The notes: generated by a model not told the origin, from the sequence alone. 64,000 bases of DNA from Micromonospora sp. RHAY321 (GCF_023896955.1 NZ_JAMHIW010000007.1:124001-188000), one strand, 5' to 3'. Counted from the first letter of the stretch, positions 25,605 through 34,850 are shown. A program made the numbers and translations.

Positions 25605-25651
25605 CCGCGACGCCGCCGCCGGCCTCGTCTCGACCGGCGGCGGCGTCGCGG
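25605..25651. terminator. Very strong bidirectional stem-loop
   Basis: A perfect 18-bp stem (25605-25622 with 25634-25651, all G/C except one A-T pair) encloses an 11-nt loop. It lies between the convergent SDR and GH81 genes and starts 11 nt past the SDR stop. Confidence 0.85.
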
Positions 25652-25658
25652 TGGTGGG

Positions 25659-28529
25659 TCAGGAGTACGGGAGCCGCAGCACCGACTGGTTGCCGATGCC
25701 CAGGGTGCTCGGGTTGTTGCCGATCGCCGACCAGACCTCGACACGGACCGTGCCGTTGCTCAGCGCACCCAACGTGCCGGTGGCCGAGGCCAGGCCGGTG
25801 TTCTGCGTGTAGTGCTCATAGCCGGGAACCGGGTCGGTGGCGAAGTAGCGCGAGGTCTCCACCCTCTCCCAACTGCCGTTGCCGGTCAGGTCGTAGGAGA
25901 CCCGCACCTGCACCCCGTTGCCGACTGCCGTGCCGGCATCCAGGAACAGGTCGAACGCGGTCTGTCCGCCGGAGTAGGCGAGGTTCAGGCCGGTCGCCGT
26001 GAAGACCTGCGGGTTGGTCGGCGTACCGTCGTGGTTTCCGTTGGCCGCCGCGACCGTGGTCGTGGCCGCGCCGCCGGCGGCGCCCAGCCCTCCCCCGGGC
26101 AGCAGGTACCGCGTCGGGGTGCCCGGGTTCGGGGGCGGATCCGTCGGCGGCGGGTCGGTGGGCGGCGGGTCGGTGGGCGGTACACCGCCCGAGGCGTTGC
26201 CGCCACTCCAGGTGTACGCACCGGTGGTGGCCGTCCGTCCGGCTGCCACATTGAGCGTGGTGCCGTTGGAGAAGGTCACCGTGACCGGCGTCGCGGTCGG
26301 GTTCGACGCCACGTAGGTGCGGGCCCCGTTGCGTGAGAAGACCGCCGTCAGCGGGTGGTTGGCGGTCACCGTCGTGTCGACGGTGCCCAGCGCCGCGAGG
26401 TTGCGGATCCAGTGGAAGGTGTGTGCGCGGCTCTCCCCCTCCTCGGGTGTGTAACCGGGGTTCGCGCGGAGGTTCGCCAGCGCCGCGGGGGCGTCGCCGA
26501 GGGCCTGGAACTGCCAGAGGATGTCCTGCCACACCGTCGGCTGCCCGCCGTTGTTGCGGACCAGTTCGGCGTAGTTGGTCCGCACGTACGCCGGGTTGTT
26601 GCCCAGGTAGAGGTGGCCACCGGTGATCGGCAGCAGGTTGATGCCCTGGATCATCTCCGGCTCGCCGCTGAACCAGGTGGCGTACGCGCCGCCGTCACCC
26701 CAGACCATGCCGACCGTCGAGTGCCCGAAGGCGGCGGGGAAGTTCTGGTCGCTGGAGTCGAACCAGTACTCCTGGATGGCCGCGGCCTGGGTGGTGTAGA
26801 GGAAGATGCCGGCGTCCCGGACGGCGGTGTCACCGGTCACCTGACCCCACTGGATCAGGGCGTTGGCGAAGTTCATCCCCTCCGACGAGGACTCCTGGTT
26901 GTTGCCGGACCCGAACGAGCCGTGCCCGGACGCCCAGTCGTGCCCGGCGTAGATGTCGAAGTCGCGCAGGTAGGGGAACTGGGTGTCGTCGCGGCGGTAG
27001 TTGTTGGCGTCCCGGATCAGCAGGTCCACCATGCCGCCGTAGCGGCTCTTGGCGGCCCAGGCCGGGTCGAACTTGGCCAGCGTCGCGGCGGCCGCGATGT
27101 AGTAGCCGTAGTGGAAGTGGTGGTCGTTGAGTTCCTGGTCGGAGCCGTACGACGCCGGGTAGCCGATCAGCGTGCCCCAGTTGGCGTTGTAGTAGAAGAC
27201 CTTCGAGGTCTTGCCGGTCGACGCCGTGAACCAGTCGGTGAGCGTGGCGCGGATCGCGTTCAGCGCGCTGTCCCGCGTCGCGGTGTCGTTGACCAGGTCG
27301 GCCACCTCGGCGAGTCGGGCCGCCCGGCCGAGTCCCTTGCCCGTCCAGTACGTGTCGGCGCCGCGCTGGTCCATCGGGTTCGCCCGAGCGGCGGCCAGGT
27401 GGCCGTTGAGCGTCGCCAGATCGGCGCCGCTGCCGTCGCCGACGGCCGGCAGTTCCGGCAGGACGCCCTGGAACTTCATGGAGGTGCGGAACTGGTTGAC
27501 GCCGGTGAGCGCCTTCATCCGGCCACGCGCCGACGGGTACGTCGGGGTGATCGGGGTGGAGCCGGTCAGCGACTTCCACTGGTGCGGGTAGAGACTCACC
27601 ACGGTCTGCGTGGCGGTCCCCTCCCGGGCGGTCGTGGTGAACGCGTACGTGGTGGTCAGGCCGCTGGTCGCGGGGTCGTAGGCGTACGAGACCCGGGTGC
27701 CGGTGACGTGGGCGTGCGCGTACCGGCCGTAGGTCGCGGCCAGCTCGGCGCGCTCCGCCGTGGTCGCGGTCGGCGGCAGGAGGGCGACGGAGAAGTAGCC
27801 CCGACCGGCCAGGGTGGAGGAGATGCGGCCGGCGCCGGCCGTCCAGCTGGCGCCGCTGGGCGCGTACGCGACGTAGTCGTGGCCGTTGACCCGGAAGCCG
27901 ATGGTGGCGCCGCTGTTGGACCAGACGTCGGCGGTGCCGCTCGTGCTGATCACCGCGTCGCCGCCGGTGGTCTGGAAGTACGCGAAGGGCAGGCCGTGAC
28001 CGATGGTGGCGCGCATCGTCCGCGCCCCGTCGCTCCAGTGCGGGCTGACCGTCCAGTCGGTCCAGCCGTCGACCTTGACCTGTGGCGCGGCGAGCCCGGC
28101 CACACCGACCCGGATGTCCTGGACGTACGGGTAGTGGTACTCCCCGACGCCGGTCGAGGTGCCGCTGATGGCGGGGGTGGAGTTGGCGGAGAAGCCGAGG
28201 CCGTCACCGAAGGTGTCGTACGAGATCGGATGGGCGTGCAGGGGCTCGCTGAAGGAGCAGTCGGTGCGCTTCCACAGCAGTGAGGACCACCAGTCGTTGG
28301 TGGGTATCGCACCGGCCGGAGCGTTGGCGGTGGCGAACTGCCGGGGGTTGCTCGACATCTGGCCACAGCCGCTGGGAAGCGCACCGACGGGGGTGGTGGT
28401 GTAGCTGCCGGCGCCGACGGGGGCGGCCTCCGCCGGGCGGGTGACGGCGATCGTGAGGCCGCTGACGGCCACGGCCAGGGCGGTGGTGGCGGCCAGTGCC
28501 CATCGACGGTGTGGGACGGGAGGTTTCAT
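25659..28529 (-). CDS. Secreted GH81 endo-beta-1,3-glucanase with C-terminal CBM56
   Basis: A 956-residue secreted enzyme that would hydrolyse beta-1,3-glucans such as laminarin or fungal walls. A signal peptide ends near AEAA (about residue 38). The GH81 module covers about residues 45-750, with PTNDWWSSLLWKR, HAHPISYDTFGDGLGF, NDHHFHYGYYI, FDIYAGHDWASGHGSFGSGNNQES and SSSEGMNFANAL, the last two carrying the catalytic-site Asp and Glu residues. A small beta domain, a PPTDPP-repeat linker and a CBM56-like glucan-binding module (VRVSYDLTGNGSWERVET, RVEVWSAIGN) follow. GGAGG precedes ATG 28529. A LacI-type operator overlaps its promoter. Confidence 0.93.
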   Translation of the reverse strand: MKPPVPHRRWALAATTALAVAVSGLTIAVTRPAEAAPVGAGSYTTTPVGALPSGCGQMSSNPRQFATANAPAGAIPTNDWWSSLLWKRTDCSFSEPLHAHPISYDTFGDGLGFSANSTPAISGTSTGVGEYHYPYVQDIRVGVAGLAAPQVKVDGWTDWTVSPHWSDGARTMRATIGHGLPFAYFQTTGGDAVISTSGTADVWSNSGATIGFRVNGHDYVAYAPSGASWTAGAGRISSTLAGRGYFSVALLPPTATTAERAELAATYGRYAHAHVTGTRVSYAYDPATSGLTTTYAFTTTAREGTATQTVVSLYPHQWKSLTGSTPITPTYPSARGRMKALTGVNQFRTSMKFQGVLPELPAVGDGSGADLATLNGHLAAARANPMDQRGADTYWTGKGLGRAARLAEVADLVNDTATRDSALNAIRATLTDWFTASTGKTSKVFYYNANWGTLIGYPASYGSDQELNDHHFHYGYYIAAAATLAKFDPAWAAKSRYGGMVDLLIRDANNYRRDDTQFPYLRDFDIYAGHDWASGHGSFGSGNNQESSSEGMNFANALIQWGQVTGDTAVRDAGIFLYTTQAAAIQEYWFDSSDQNFPAAFGHSTVGMVWGDGGAYATWFSGEPEMIQGINLLPITGGHLYLGNNPAYVRTNYAELVRNNGGQPTVWQDILWQFQALGDAPAALANLRANPGYTPEEGESRAHTFHWIRNLAALGTVDTTVTANHPLTAVFSRNGARTYVASNPTATPVTVTFSNGTTLNVAAGRTATTGAYTWSGGNASGGVPPTDPPPTDPPPTDPPPNPGTPTRYLLPGGGLGAAGGAATTTVAAANGNHDGTPTNPQVFTATGLNLAYSGGQTAFDLFLDAGTAVGNGVQVRVSYDLTGNGSWERVETSRYFATDPVPGYEHYTQNTGLASATGTLGALSNGTVRVEVWSAIGNNPSTLGIGNQSVLRLPYS
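26130..26182 (-). repeat. Tandem PPTDPP linker repeat inside the GH81 gene
   Basis: A short G/C-rich tandem repeat of about 15 nt encodes three PPTDP-type units that link the catalytic part to the CBM56-like module. It is a flexible extracellular linker. Confidence 0.7.
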
Positions 28530-28596
28530 GGTGCCTCCATCGCGCGCCAGAACGCCGGCTGGCCGGCCCCGACGCGTTTCGTCGTAATTGAGGAGA

Positions 28597-28621
28597 AGGT
28601 TAGGTGAGAGAGCGCTCTCTC
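28597..28621 (-). promoter_or_regulatory. GH81 promoter with LacI-family operator
   Basis: The perfect 16-bp palindrome GAGAGAGCGCTCTCTC at 28606-28621 contains the GAGCGCTC core of CebR-like LacI operators. It sits immediately upstream of a minus-strand -10-like TAACCT (28602-28597), between the -10 and the expected -35, where a repressor would block RNA polymerase. The GH81 start is 77 bp downstream. Confidence 0.7.
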
Positions 28622-28804
28622 GATCGGCACGGTAATCGAGCACCGAGACCTTCGTCAATGTTTCCAGGGGGTTCCACACTGATGTCGCGATTCGAACAAC
28701 CGTCCAGCGGAGAGGCGGCCGCCAGGCGAGGCCCACTGTGGACGCCACCCCGATCTGTCAAGTTGGCGACACTTCGGGGATGCCATGGCCGCCGCCGCCA
28801 CCAA

Positions 28805-28816
28805 TACCATTGGCGC
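28805..28816 (+). promoter_or_regulatory. Leaderless-type -10 element (TACCAT) for the conflict-island plus-strand operon
   Basis: TACCAT at 28805-28810 is followed by 6 nt and the ATG at 28817, with no SD. It would drive the EACC1-like, VMAP-C and FxsT-like genes. Confidence 0.5.
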
Positions 28817-29251
28817 ATGTCACCAAAGGTCTCGATTGTCGCCACGGACAGCCACCGCGATCCCGGCCCCCGACCCGGCGCCGACGTGACCTTCCTGCCG
28901 CTCGCCGACGACGACGGCGTACCGATCTACGACGAGTCCATCCCGGACCTGATTCAGCATCTGCAGACCGCGGGGCTGTCGGCCGACACCTGGCATCCCG
29001 CCGCCGAATGCGACTTCGTCTCGTCCCGAGGGCTGGTGACCGACGCCCTGGTCCAGATCGGCGTGGGAATCGGATCGTCCGCCGGCTGGTACGCCCTACA
29101 GTCGCTGCTCCGTCGTCGTGGCGGACAGGTCAGGGTGGTCGCGGTCTTCGACGACGGCACCCAACGGCGGCGTGCCGAGGTGACCGGAGAAGCGGCCGAC
29201 GTCGTGGAGGCGCTGGAGAAGCTCGACCCTTTCAGCTCGGAGCCGTCCTGA
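28817..29251 (+). CDS. EACC1-like effector-associated constant component
   Basis: A 144-residue protein. After a variable N-terminus it has a hydrophobic segment near residues 72-98 (LVQIGVGIGSSAGWYALQSLL), a basic turn RRRGGQVRVV, and the C-terminal TGEAADVVEALEKL. This layout matches effector-associated constant component 1, a short protein found beside EAD-bearing conflict genes in actinobacteria. It lies upstream of an EAD2/VMAP-C gene, which supports the assignment. The hydrophobic segment may bind the membrane. Its biochemical role is unknown in the family. It starts leaderless and its stop (TGATG) runs into the region before the next gene. Confidence 0.65.
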   Translation: MSPKVSIVATDSHRDPGPRPGADVTFLPLADDDGVPIYDESIPDLIQHLQTAGLSADTWHPAAECDFVSSRGLVTDALVQIGVGIGSSAGWYALQSLLRRRGGQVRVVAVFDDGTQRRRAEVTGEAADVVEALEKLDPFSSEPS

Positions 29252-29299
29252 TGACGCCGGCCACAGCGTCACCTCGGAGTCGCGCCGGCGAGCGATCAG

Positions 29300-30796
29300 T
29301 TGGGGCTCGTGCGTGAGGCCCCGCGGCGCCATCCGCCGTCCATAGCGGAGGAACGTCGCCGACTCGTCGGGCAGATCGCCACCGTCATGGAGGCGTCGGC
29401 GGTGGTCCGCGACCCCAACAGCCGACAGTTGCTGCTTCAGGAGCTGGGGCATGCGCTGGGCGGCGCGCTGGGTTACCGGGAGCTGGTCGTGCTGCGACCC
29501 CAGATCGTCGATCTGGTGACGGTGTGCGTGGACCGGCCAGGTGGCCTGCGCTGCCTCGCCGAATGCCTGGAGCTGCTCGAGCCGGGCAGCACACAGACCA
29601 TCGCGCTCCTGCTACTGGCCGACGAGTGGCAGGCGGTGGAACTCCTCGCCGACTACGACATCTCCTGGCTCCGCAGCCTGTTGTCCACCCTTGAGGCGAC
29701 CGCGGAGCTGCGACGGTTCGTCACGGAGGCCCGCGCGACCCCCGCACCGCCGTGGTGCGAGACCGCCTGGCATCTCTTCGCCCATCTCGCGTCGGCGAAC
29801 TCGCACGGCGCGGTGCCACCCTGGCTCTCACTGCTCGACAGGATCGCGCCGGCCGTACCGCAGGCGTCGCTGTCCCGGATGAACCATCTCACCGCGCAGC
29901 TCGCCAAGGACTGGGGAATGACGGATCAGGTCGTGGCTTCCACGCCGAGCCCTCCGTCTCCCACCGGCACCGCCTACCTGGTGATCCAGTTCGAGAAGTA
30001 CGGCGGCGACGACGACACCTACATCATGTCGCACTGGTATCAGTGGGCGTCTCCGGTGTGGCAACCGATCCGCGGCGAGGACCGACACGTCCCGTACGGG
30101 GAGCTCGAGGCGGCCGTCGACCAGGTCGTCAACGAGACCGAGCGCCGCTGGGCGAAGCTCGCCGGGGCGGTGACGATCGAGTTCGTCCTGCCCTGGCAGC
30201 TGATCAACGAACCGGTCGACACCTGGCGCAAGGAACTCGATTCACCGATGCCGAGTCCCCTGACCACGGAGTATCCCCTGGTGATCAGGAGCCTCGAGCG
30301 CCTCCGCGCCAGTCAGTGGCACCGGGTCTGGCGGAGTCGTTGGCGAGGTCTGGCCGACCGCGTCGGCGAGCGAAAGCTGGTCCACTGCGCGGCGCAGCAG
30401 CATGCCGACGTTCAGCTCGAGGCGATTCTCAAACGCGAGACCGCCGTCGTGGCGCTGGTGCTCAGCGAGACCCCGACCTCCGACAGCGTCGGCGAGCGGC
30501 AATTGCTCGTCGGGTTGCGCTCCGGCGTCCCGGCGATCGTGTGGCACCGTGGATCTTCATCCACAGTGGATCTATGTAAGACTGTTTCGTCGATGCTTGG
30601 CGACCACGCGTCGGGCTCCGAGGTGACGGAACTTCCGAACCGTGCCGCGCAATTGCGGCAGCAGGCGTGGAGTGAGGACCCCAAGGGGCTCGACCAGCAC
30701 ATCGGGCACGGCTTCGTGCTCTTGTTCGACGATCCGGACCGGCAGCCAGTGGGGGCGGTCCACGCCGACGGCGACAGGCGAAAGGTCCCTGCATGA
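29300..30796 (+). CDS. EAD2 + VMAP-C domain protein (conflict-system adaptor)
   Basis: About 498 residues. Residues about 17-100 resemble effector-associated domain 2, a death-like helical adaptor: ERRRLVGQIATVMEAS, then VDLVTVCVDRPGGLRCLAECLELLEPGS. From about residue 215 to the end the sequence fits VMAP-C: YLVIQFEKYGGDDDTYIMSHW, VTIEFVLPWQLINEPVDTWR, YPLVIRSLERL, and the ending DQHIGHGFVLLFDDPDRQP. VMAP proteins are core components of NTP-dependent conflict systems and EAD2 recruits effectors bearing the same domain, here presumably the caspase at 37050. Start is TTG 29300 or GTG 29309; the SD is weak. The stop overlaps a small ORF by ATGA. Confidence 0.82.
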   Translation: MGLVREAPRRHPPSIAEERRRLVGQIATVMEASAVVRDPNSRQLLLQELGHALGGALGYRELVVLRPQIVDLVTVCVDRPGGLRCLAECLELLEPGSTQTIALLLLADEWQAVELLADYDISWLRSLLSTLEATAELRRFVTEARATPAPPWCETAWHLFAHLASANSHGAVPPWLSLLDRIAPAVPQASLSRMNHLTAQLAKDWGMTDQVVASTPSPPSPTGTAYLVIQFEKYGGDDDTYIMSHWYQWASPVWQPIRGEDRHVPYGELEAAVDQVVNETERRWAKLAGAVTIEFVLPWQLINEPVDTWRKELDSPMPSPLTTEYPLVIRSLERLRASQWHRVWRSRWRGLADRVGERKLVHCAAQQHADVQLEAILKRETAVVALVLSETPTSDSVGERQLLVGLRSGVPAIVWHRGSSSTVDLCKTVSSMLGDHASGSEVTELPNRAAQLRQQAWSEDPKGLDQHIGHGFVLLFDDPDRQPVGAVHADGDRRKVPA

Positions 30797-30912
30797 GCGG
30801 CAACGGCCACGCGACGACGGGAAGCGCCGGCTGGCGTACGCGCCGGCTGGACGTAAGCACTGCCGGCGGGTGCCGTGGCATCCGGCCACCGTGGCCCGGT
30901 TCGGGTCGCTGA
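30793..30912 (+). CDS. Possible small coupling ORF between VMAP-C and FxsT-like genes
   Basis: A 39-codon frame starts at ATG 30793, overlapping the VMAP-C stop as ATGA, and ends with TGA at 30910-30912, overlapping the FxsT-like ATG as TGATG. It has no recognisable domain (MSGNGHATTGSAGWRTRRLD at the start). It may be a translated coupling peptide, or it may mark a frameshift that once joined extra N-terminal sequence to the large gene. Codon use is unremarkable. Confidence 0.3.
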   Translation: MSGNGHATTGSAGWRTRRLDVSTAGGCRGIRPPWPGSGR

Positions 30913-33900
30913 TGAGCCAGTCGACGCCGCTGACCTCCGCCCCCGGCCGACAGGCCGACGGGTCGCCGCTCAGGCCCACGGGCCACAGCCGGGAACTCGT
31001 CGTGGTCGTCGACGACGACCCGGTGATGGAGTTCTGGGCCGACGAGATATCCACCTTCGTGGCGGTGCTGCGCGCCCAGAGCGTCTTCCGTTCGGTCGAC
31101 GTCAGGCGGATGGGGGTCGGCGATGGCAGGCTCTGGGTGACCGGCGGGCCGGACGGTGACCCCGCCGCACCCGCGGATCTGGTCGACCCGGCCGGGCAGC
31201 GCGTCGTCTTCCTGTTGACCCACGGTGGTTCCGAAGCCTGGCTCGGCGGGCTCGTCCAACCCGTCCTCGCCTCCTGGGCGGCCCGCATGATGGTCGCCGT
31301 CGTCAACGTGCTGCCCCAGCAGCACTGGCGCGAACGACGGATGGAGACGACCGAGGTGGCCTGGAGCCCGGGCGGCTCCGGTGCGACGACCACTGGGTGG
31401 TCGTGGCGGGTGAGCGGTCTGGACCTGCGCCCGCCGGGCGAGCAGAACGACGCCCTGTTGACGGCGGTACCGGTCATCGAGCGCGGCACTGACTGGCTGC
31501 ACCGGTGGAGCCGGCTGCTGGCCGACCCCGCGCCGGACGACGTGCGGCTGCCCGCGCTGCTCCTGCCGCCGGACGGCTCGACCGCTTCCCGGTTGAGGCA
31601 CTCGCTCAGCGCCCACGATCTTGTCGCCCGATTCCGGGCCACCGTGTCACCCGCGTCGTTCACGCTGGCGACCCGGCTGGCGGCCGCTCCGCTCAACGCC
31701 CGGGTGGTGCGCGCCCTGCTCAAGACGGTGGTCCGGTCGGGGCCGGCGCAGTTGACCGAGGTGCTGACGAGCGACCTGGTGCGCCCCGTCCTGCACGGGG
31801 GCGCGACCACGAGTGACACCCGCATCAGGTACGAGTTCGTCCACGGCGTCCGCGAGCGTCTCCTCACGCTCGGGTACCGCGACCGCACCATCGAGGTCCA
31901 GCACGTCGTGGAATACGAACTCGCGCACGACGTCGAGGCCGTGCGCAATCTGACACTTCGCATCAAAGATCCGCGGAACGCGTCGTTCGGGCGCGTCACT
32001 CCGGCCGCCGAGCCGTACCTGCGGGTCGAGTTGGCTGTTCACCTCTCACTGGGCGGGCCGAACCTTGGCGCGGCCACGCGGCTCGGCCAGGCACTCGGGT
32101 CGCCCATTCCACGGCAGGTACGTCGAGTCGTGCCGCCATCTTCCGTTACCGCTCACAGGACCATGGAGTCCGGAATGTCTGACAGAGTGAAATCGCCGGG
32201 CCCGGGGGTCTCGTTCGGCACCACCACGCCTGACACATTGGCCACCGATTCGGACGTCATCCCCGGCACGCTGCGGATCCACGACCTGGAGACCGCGCAT
32301 CGACTCGACGGACAGGCACCGGCGATCGTCGGCAACCTTCCGCTGCGGAACACGAACTTCACCGGCCGGCGCGATCTGCTCGACTCCCTGCACCAGCGCC
32401 TGCGCGCCGGCACCACCGCCGTCCTGCCGGAGGCGGTGCACGGCGCCGGCGGGGTCGGCAAGTCCCAGCTCGTCATCGAGTACGTCTATCTCCATCAGCA
32501 GGACTTCGACCTCATCTGGTGGATCCCGGCCGAACGCCCGGCCCAGATCCAGTCCGCGCTGGTGGAGCTGGCGGTGCGCTTGAACCTGCCGGTGCCGTCG
32601 ACGGCCAACACGGCCGTGCCGGCGGTGCTGGAGGCGCTGCGAATCGGCCGTCCGCACACGAACTGGTTGCTGATCTTCGACAACGCCGAGGACCCGGACG
32701 ACGTCGAGCGGTTCTTCCCGACGGGCGGCCCGGGGAGCATCGTGGTCACCTCGCGCAATGGTGCGTGGCGCGAGATCGCGAGCAGCCTTCCGGTCGACGT
32801 CTTCGACCGGCAGGAGAGCATCGAACTGCTCCGCCGTCGAGGCCCGGACCTGGCCGTCAACGACGCCGACCGGCTCGCCGCGGCCCTGGGCGACCTTCCG
32901 TTGGCCATCGAACAGGCGGCGGCCTGGCGCGCCGAGACGAGGATGCCCGCCGACGAGTACCTCGAACTCCTGGACGCCAGCCGCCCGGTGCTCGACGACG
33001 GTACGGCGACGCAGGATTACCCCGCCCTCGTCGCGGCCGCGTGGAACGTGTCTCTCAACTGGCTACGTGACCAGGACAGCTCGGCACTACGGCTGTTGCA
33101 GGTGTGTTCGTACTTCGCTCCCGAACCGATCGGCAAGGTGCTGCTGTCGAAGCCGCGCGCACTTCGCATCCACCCCGACCTGGATCCCCTCGTCCGCAAC
33201 CCGATCCGCCTCAACCGGGCGATCCGTACGATCGGTCGACTGTCGCTGGCCAGGATCGACCACCGGACGAACTCGTTCCAGATGCACCGTCTCGTCCAGC
33301 GCGTGTTGATCAACCAGATGGACCCGGACGATCGGGAGGCGATGCGCCACGGTGCCCACCTGCTGCTCGCCGGCAACGACCCCGACCAGCCGGACGACGC
33401 CGACCACTGGCCGCGGTACGCCGAGTTGTATCCGCACATCATCGCCTCGGAGGCCGAGCGGTGCTCCAACGAACTCGTGCGGGACATGGTGCTGAACGAG
33501 GCGAAGTACCTGTGGCGGTGGGGTGACCACCTCGGTGCCCGTGACCTCTCGCAGCGGGCGTGGACGGCCTGGACCTCCACCGCCGACGGCGCCGACCCGG
33601 ACAGCCTCCGGATGGCGAGCTGGCTTGGTTTCATGCACTTCGTCGTCGGTGACTACGCCGCCGCGGCAGCACTCAACGCCCGGACGCTGGAGTTGTACCG
33701 GCAGACCCGCGGCGACGACCAGGAGGAGACCCTGGACGCCACCGGTGCCGTGGCCGCCGACCACCGGGTCGCCGGTGACTTCACCGGTGCGCTGGATCGC
33801 TCGCTCATCGTCTACGAGCGGGCCAAGCAGAACTTCGGCGAGGAGGAGCCGTTCACTCTGCGCGCCGCACACAACCTCGCGGTGAGCATGCGACTGTCCG

Positions 33901-34799
33901 GCCTCTTCGGGCGAGCTCTCCAACTCGACGAACAGACCTATCAGCGGCTGGTGCAGATCTACGGCACCGACCACCCCGACAGCCTCAGCACCTTCGGCGG
34001 CATCAACCTCGACCGCCGTGAACTCGGTGACTACGTCGCGGCGCACGCCAACCAGGAGAACGTCGTCGCGACGGCCCGTCGGATGCTGAAGTACGACGAC
34101 CACCCGGATCTTCTCCGGCAGAGCCACATGCTGGCGAGCTTCCGGCGCAAGGCCGGTCACCACCACGACGCCCTGGACCTGTCCAGCGACGTGCTCCGCC
34201 GCTTCCGTACCCGCTACGGCGACAGCCACCCGGACACCGTGCTCGCCACGCTGACGTTCTCCATCGACCAGCGGCTGACGGGCGACCTACGTGCCGCGCG
34301 GGAGGCTGCGGAGGTCGCGGTGGAGGGTCTGCGCCGGCTGTACGGCGAGCAGCACCCGCACACCGCGGGCGCTCAGGTGGACCTGGCGGTGACACTTCGG
34401 CTGCTGGGCGAGTGCGAACAGGCCCGGGAGCTCGACCAGACGGCGCTGCAACGGCTGACCAACCGGCTCGGCGAGTCGCATGCCCTGGTGATGGCTTCCC
34501 GGATCAACCTGGCGAGCGATCACTACGAGCTCGGCGACTACGAGGAGGCTCACGCCCTCGACCTGGCCACCCTCGCGACCTGCCGTCAGGTCCTCGGCAG
34601 CAGCCACCCCACCACGCTCGTGTGTGCTCTCAACCTCGCCATGGACCTTCGGGGCCTGGGACGGGAGGCGGAGGCGGGCATGCTGTTCGACAAGGGCCTC
34701 GAGCAACTGCGGCAGACCCTCGGCGTACGACACCCGGCCGTCGCGGCGATCGGTGCCGGCGTACGGGCCAACTGCGACATCGACCCGCTTCCGTTGTAG
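30912..34799 (+). CDS. FxsT-like STAND protein: SAV_2336-type vWA-like region + NB-ARC + TPRs
   Basis: A protein of about 1295 residues. Residues about 25-345 match the SAV_2336 N-terminal region: ELVVVVDDDPVMEFW (a MIDAS-like motif where the usual Ser is Asp), QRVVFLLTHGGSEAW, LVARFRATVSPASFTLATRLAAAPL. An NB-ARC NTPase follows from FTGRRDLL (about 482), with P-loop GAGGVGKS at 511-518, Walker B LIFDN (Asp590) and LPLAIEQAAAW. The last 430 residues are TPR repeats of the HPDT/HP type. This layout is that of FxSxx-COOH system TPR proteins, thought to act as a sensor and signalling ATPase. ATG 30912 lacks a good SD and may depend on coupling; the frame is open further upstream. Confidence 0.85.
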   Translation: MSQSTPLTSAPGRQADGSPLRPTGHSRELVVVVDDDPVMEFWADEISTFVAVLRAQSVFRSVDVRRMGVGDGRLWVTGGPDGDPAAPADLVDPAGQRVVFLLTHGGSEAWLGGLVQPVLASWAARMMVAVVNVLPQQHWRERRMETTEVAWSPGGSGATTTGWSWRVSGLDLRPPGEQNDALLTAVPVIERGTDWLHRWSRLLADPAPDDVRLPALLLPPDGSTASRLRHSLSAHDLVARFRATVSPASFTLATRLAAAPLNARVVRALLKTVVRSGPAQLTEVLTSDLVRPVLHGGATTSDTRIRYEFVHGVRERLLTLGYRDRTIEVQHVVEYELAHDVEAVRNLTLRIKDPRNASFGRVTPAAEPYLRVELAVHLSLGGPNLGAATRLGQALGSPIPRQVRRVVPPSSVTAHRTMESGMSDRVKSPGPGVSFGTTTPDTLATDSDVIPGTLRIHDLETAHRLDGQAPAIVGNLPLRNTNFTGRRDLLDSLHQRLRAGTTAVLPEAVHGAGGVGKSQLVIEYVYLHQQDFDLIWWIPAERPAQIQSALVELAVRLNLPVPSTANTAVPAVLEALRIGRPHTNWLLIFDNAEDPDDVERFFPTGGPGSIVVTSRNGAWREIASSLPVDVFDRQESIELLRRRGPDLAVNDADRLAAALGDLPLAIEQAAAWRAETRMPADEYLELLDASRPVLDDGTATQDYPALVAAAWNVSLNWLRDQDSSALRLLQVCSYFAPEPIGKVLLSKPRALRIHPDLDPLVRNPIRLNRAIRTIGRLSLARIDHRTNSFQMHRLVQRVLINQMDPDDREAMRHGAHLLLAGNDPDQPDDADHWPRYAELYPHIIASEAERCSNELVRDMVLNEAKYLWRWGDHLGARDLSQRAWTAWTSTADGADPDSLRMASWLGFMHFVVGDYAAAAALNARTLELYRQTRGDDQEETLDATGAVAADHRVAGDFTGALDRSLIVYERAKQNFGEEEPFTLRAAHNLAVSMRLSGLFGRALQLDEQTYQRLVQIYGTDHPDSLSTFGGINLDRRELGDYVAAHANQENVVATARRMLKYDDHPDLLRQSHMLASFRRKAGHHHDALDLSSDVLRRFRTRYGDSHPDTVLATLTFSIDQRLTGDLRAAREAAEVAVEGLRRLYGEQHPHTAGAQVDLAVTLRLLGECEQARELDQTALQRLTNRLGESHALVMASRINLASDHYELGDYEEAHALDLATLATCRQVLGSSHPTTLVCALNLAMDLRGLGREAEAGMLFDKGLEQLRQTLGVRHPAVAAIGAGVRANCDIDPLPL

Positions 34800-34812
34800 C
34801 GGCACCACGTCC

Positions 34813-34850
34813 GACCCGGCGGGTCACACAGCCAGCCAGCCCGCCGGGTC
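34813..34850. terminator. Stem-loop between FxsT-like and HExxH genes
   Basis: GACCCGGCGGG at 34813-34823 pairs with CCCGCCGGGTC at 34840-34850 (11 bp, 16-nt loop). The right arm lies within the last codons of the minus-strand HExxH gene, which stops at 34824. It probably terminates the plus-strand operon. Confidence 0.55.

Noticed and set aside
26130-26182. Tandem repeat considered as a mobile or CRISPR-like repeat
   Set aside because: It is in frame and encodes a Pro/Thr/Asp linker between enzyme modules.
26355-28283. 642-codon plus-strand frame opposite GH81
   Set aside because: Antisense of a gene with full GH81 motifs; low-complexity Val/Gly/Arg protein.
29251-29314. ATG at 29251 (overlapping the EACC1 stop as TGATG) as start of the VMAP-C gene
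   Set aside because: That frame stops after 21 codons; the VMAP-C protein is in another frame, with TTG 29300 or GTG 29309 as start.
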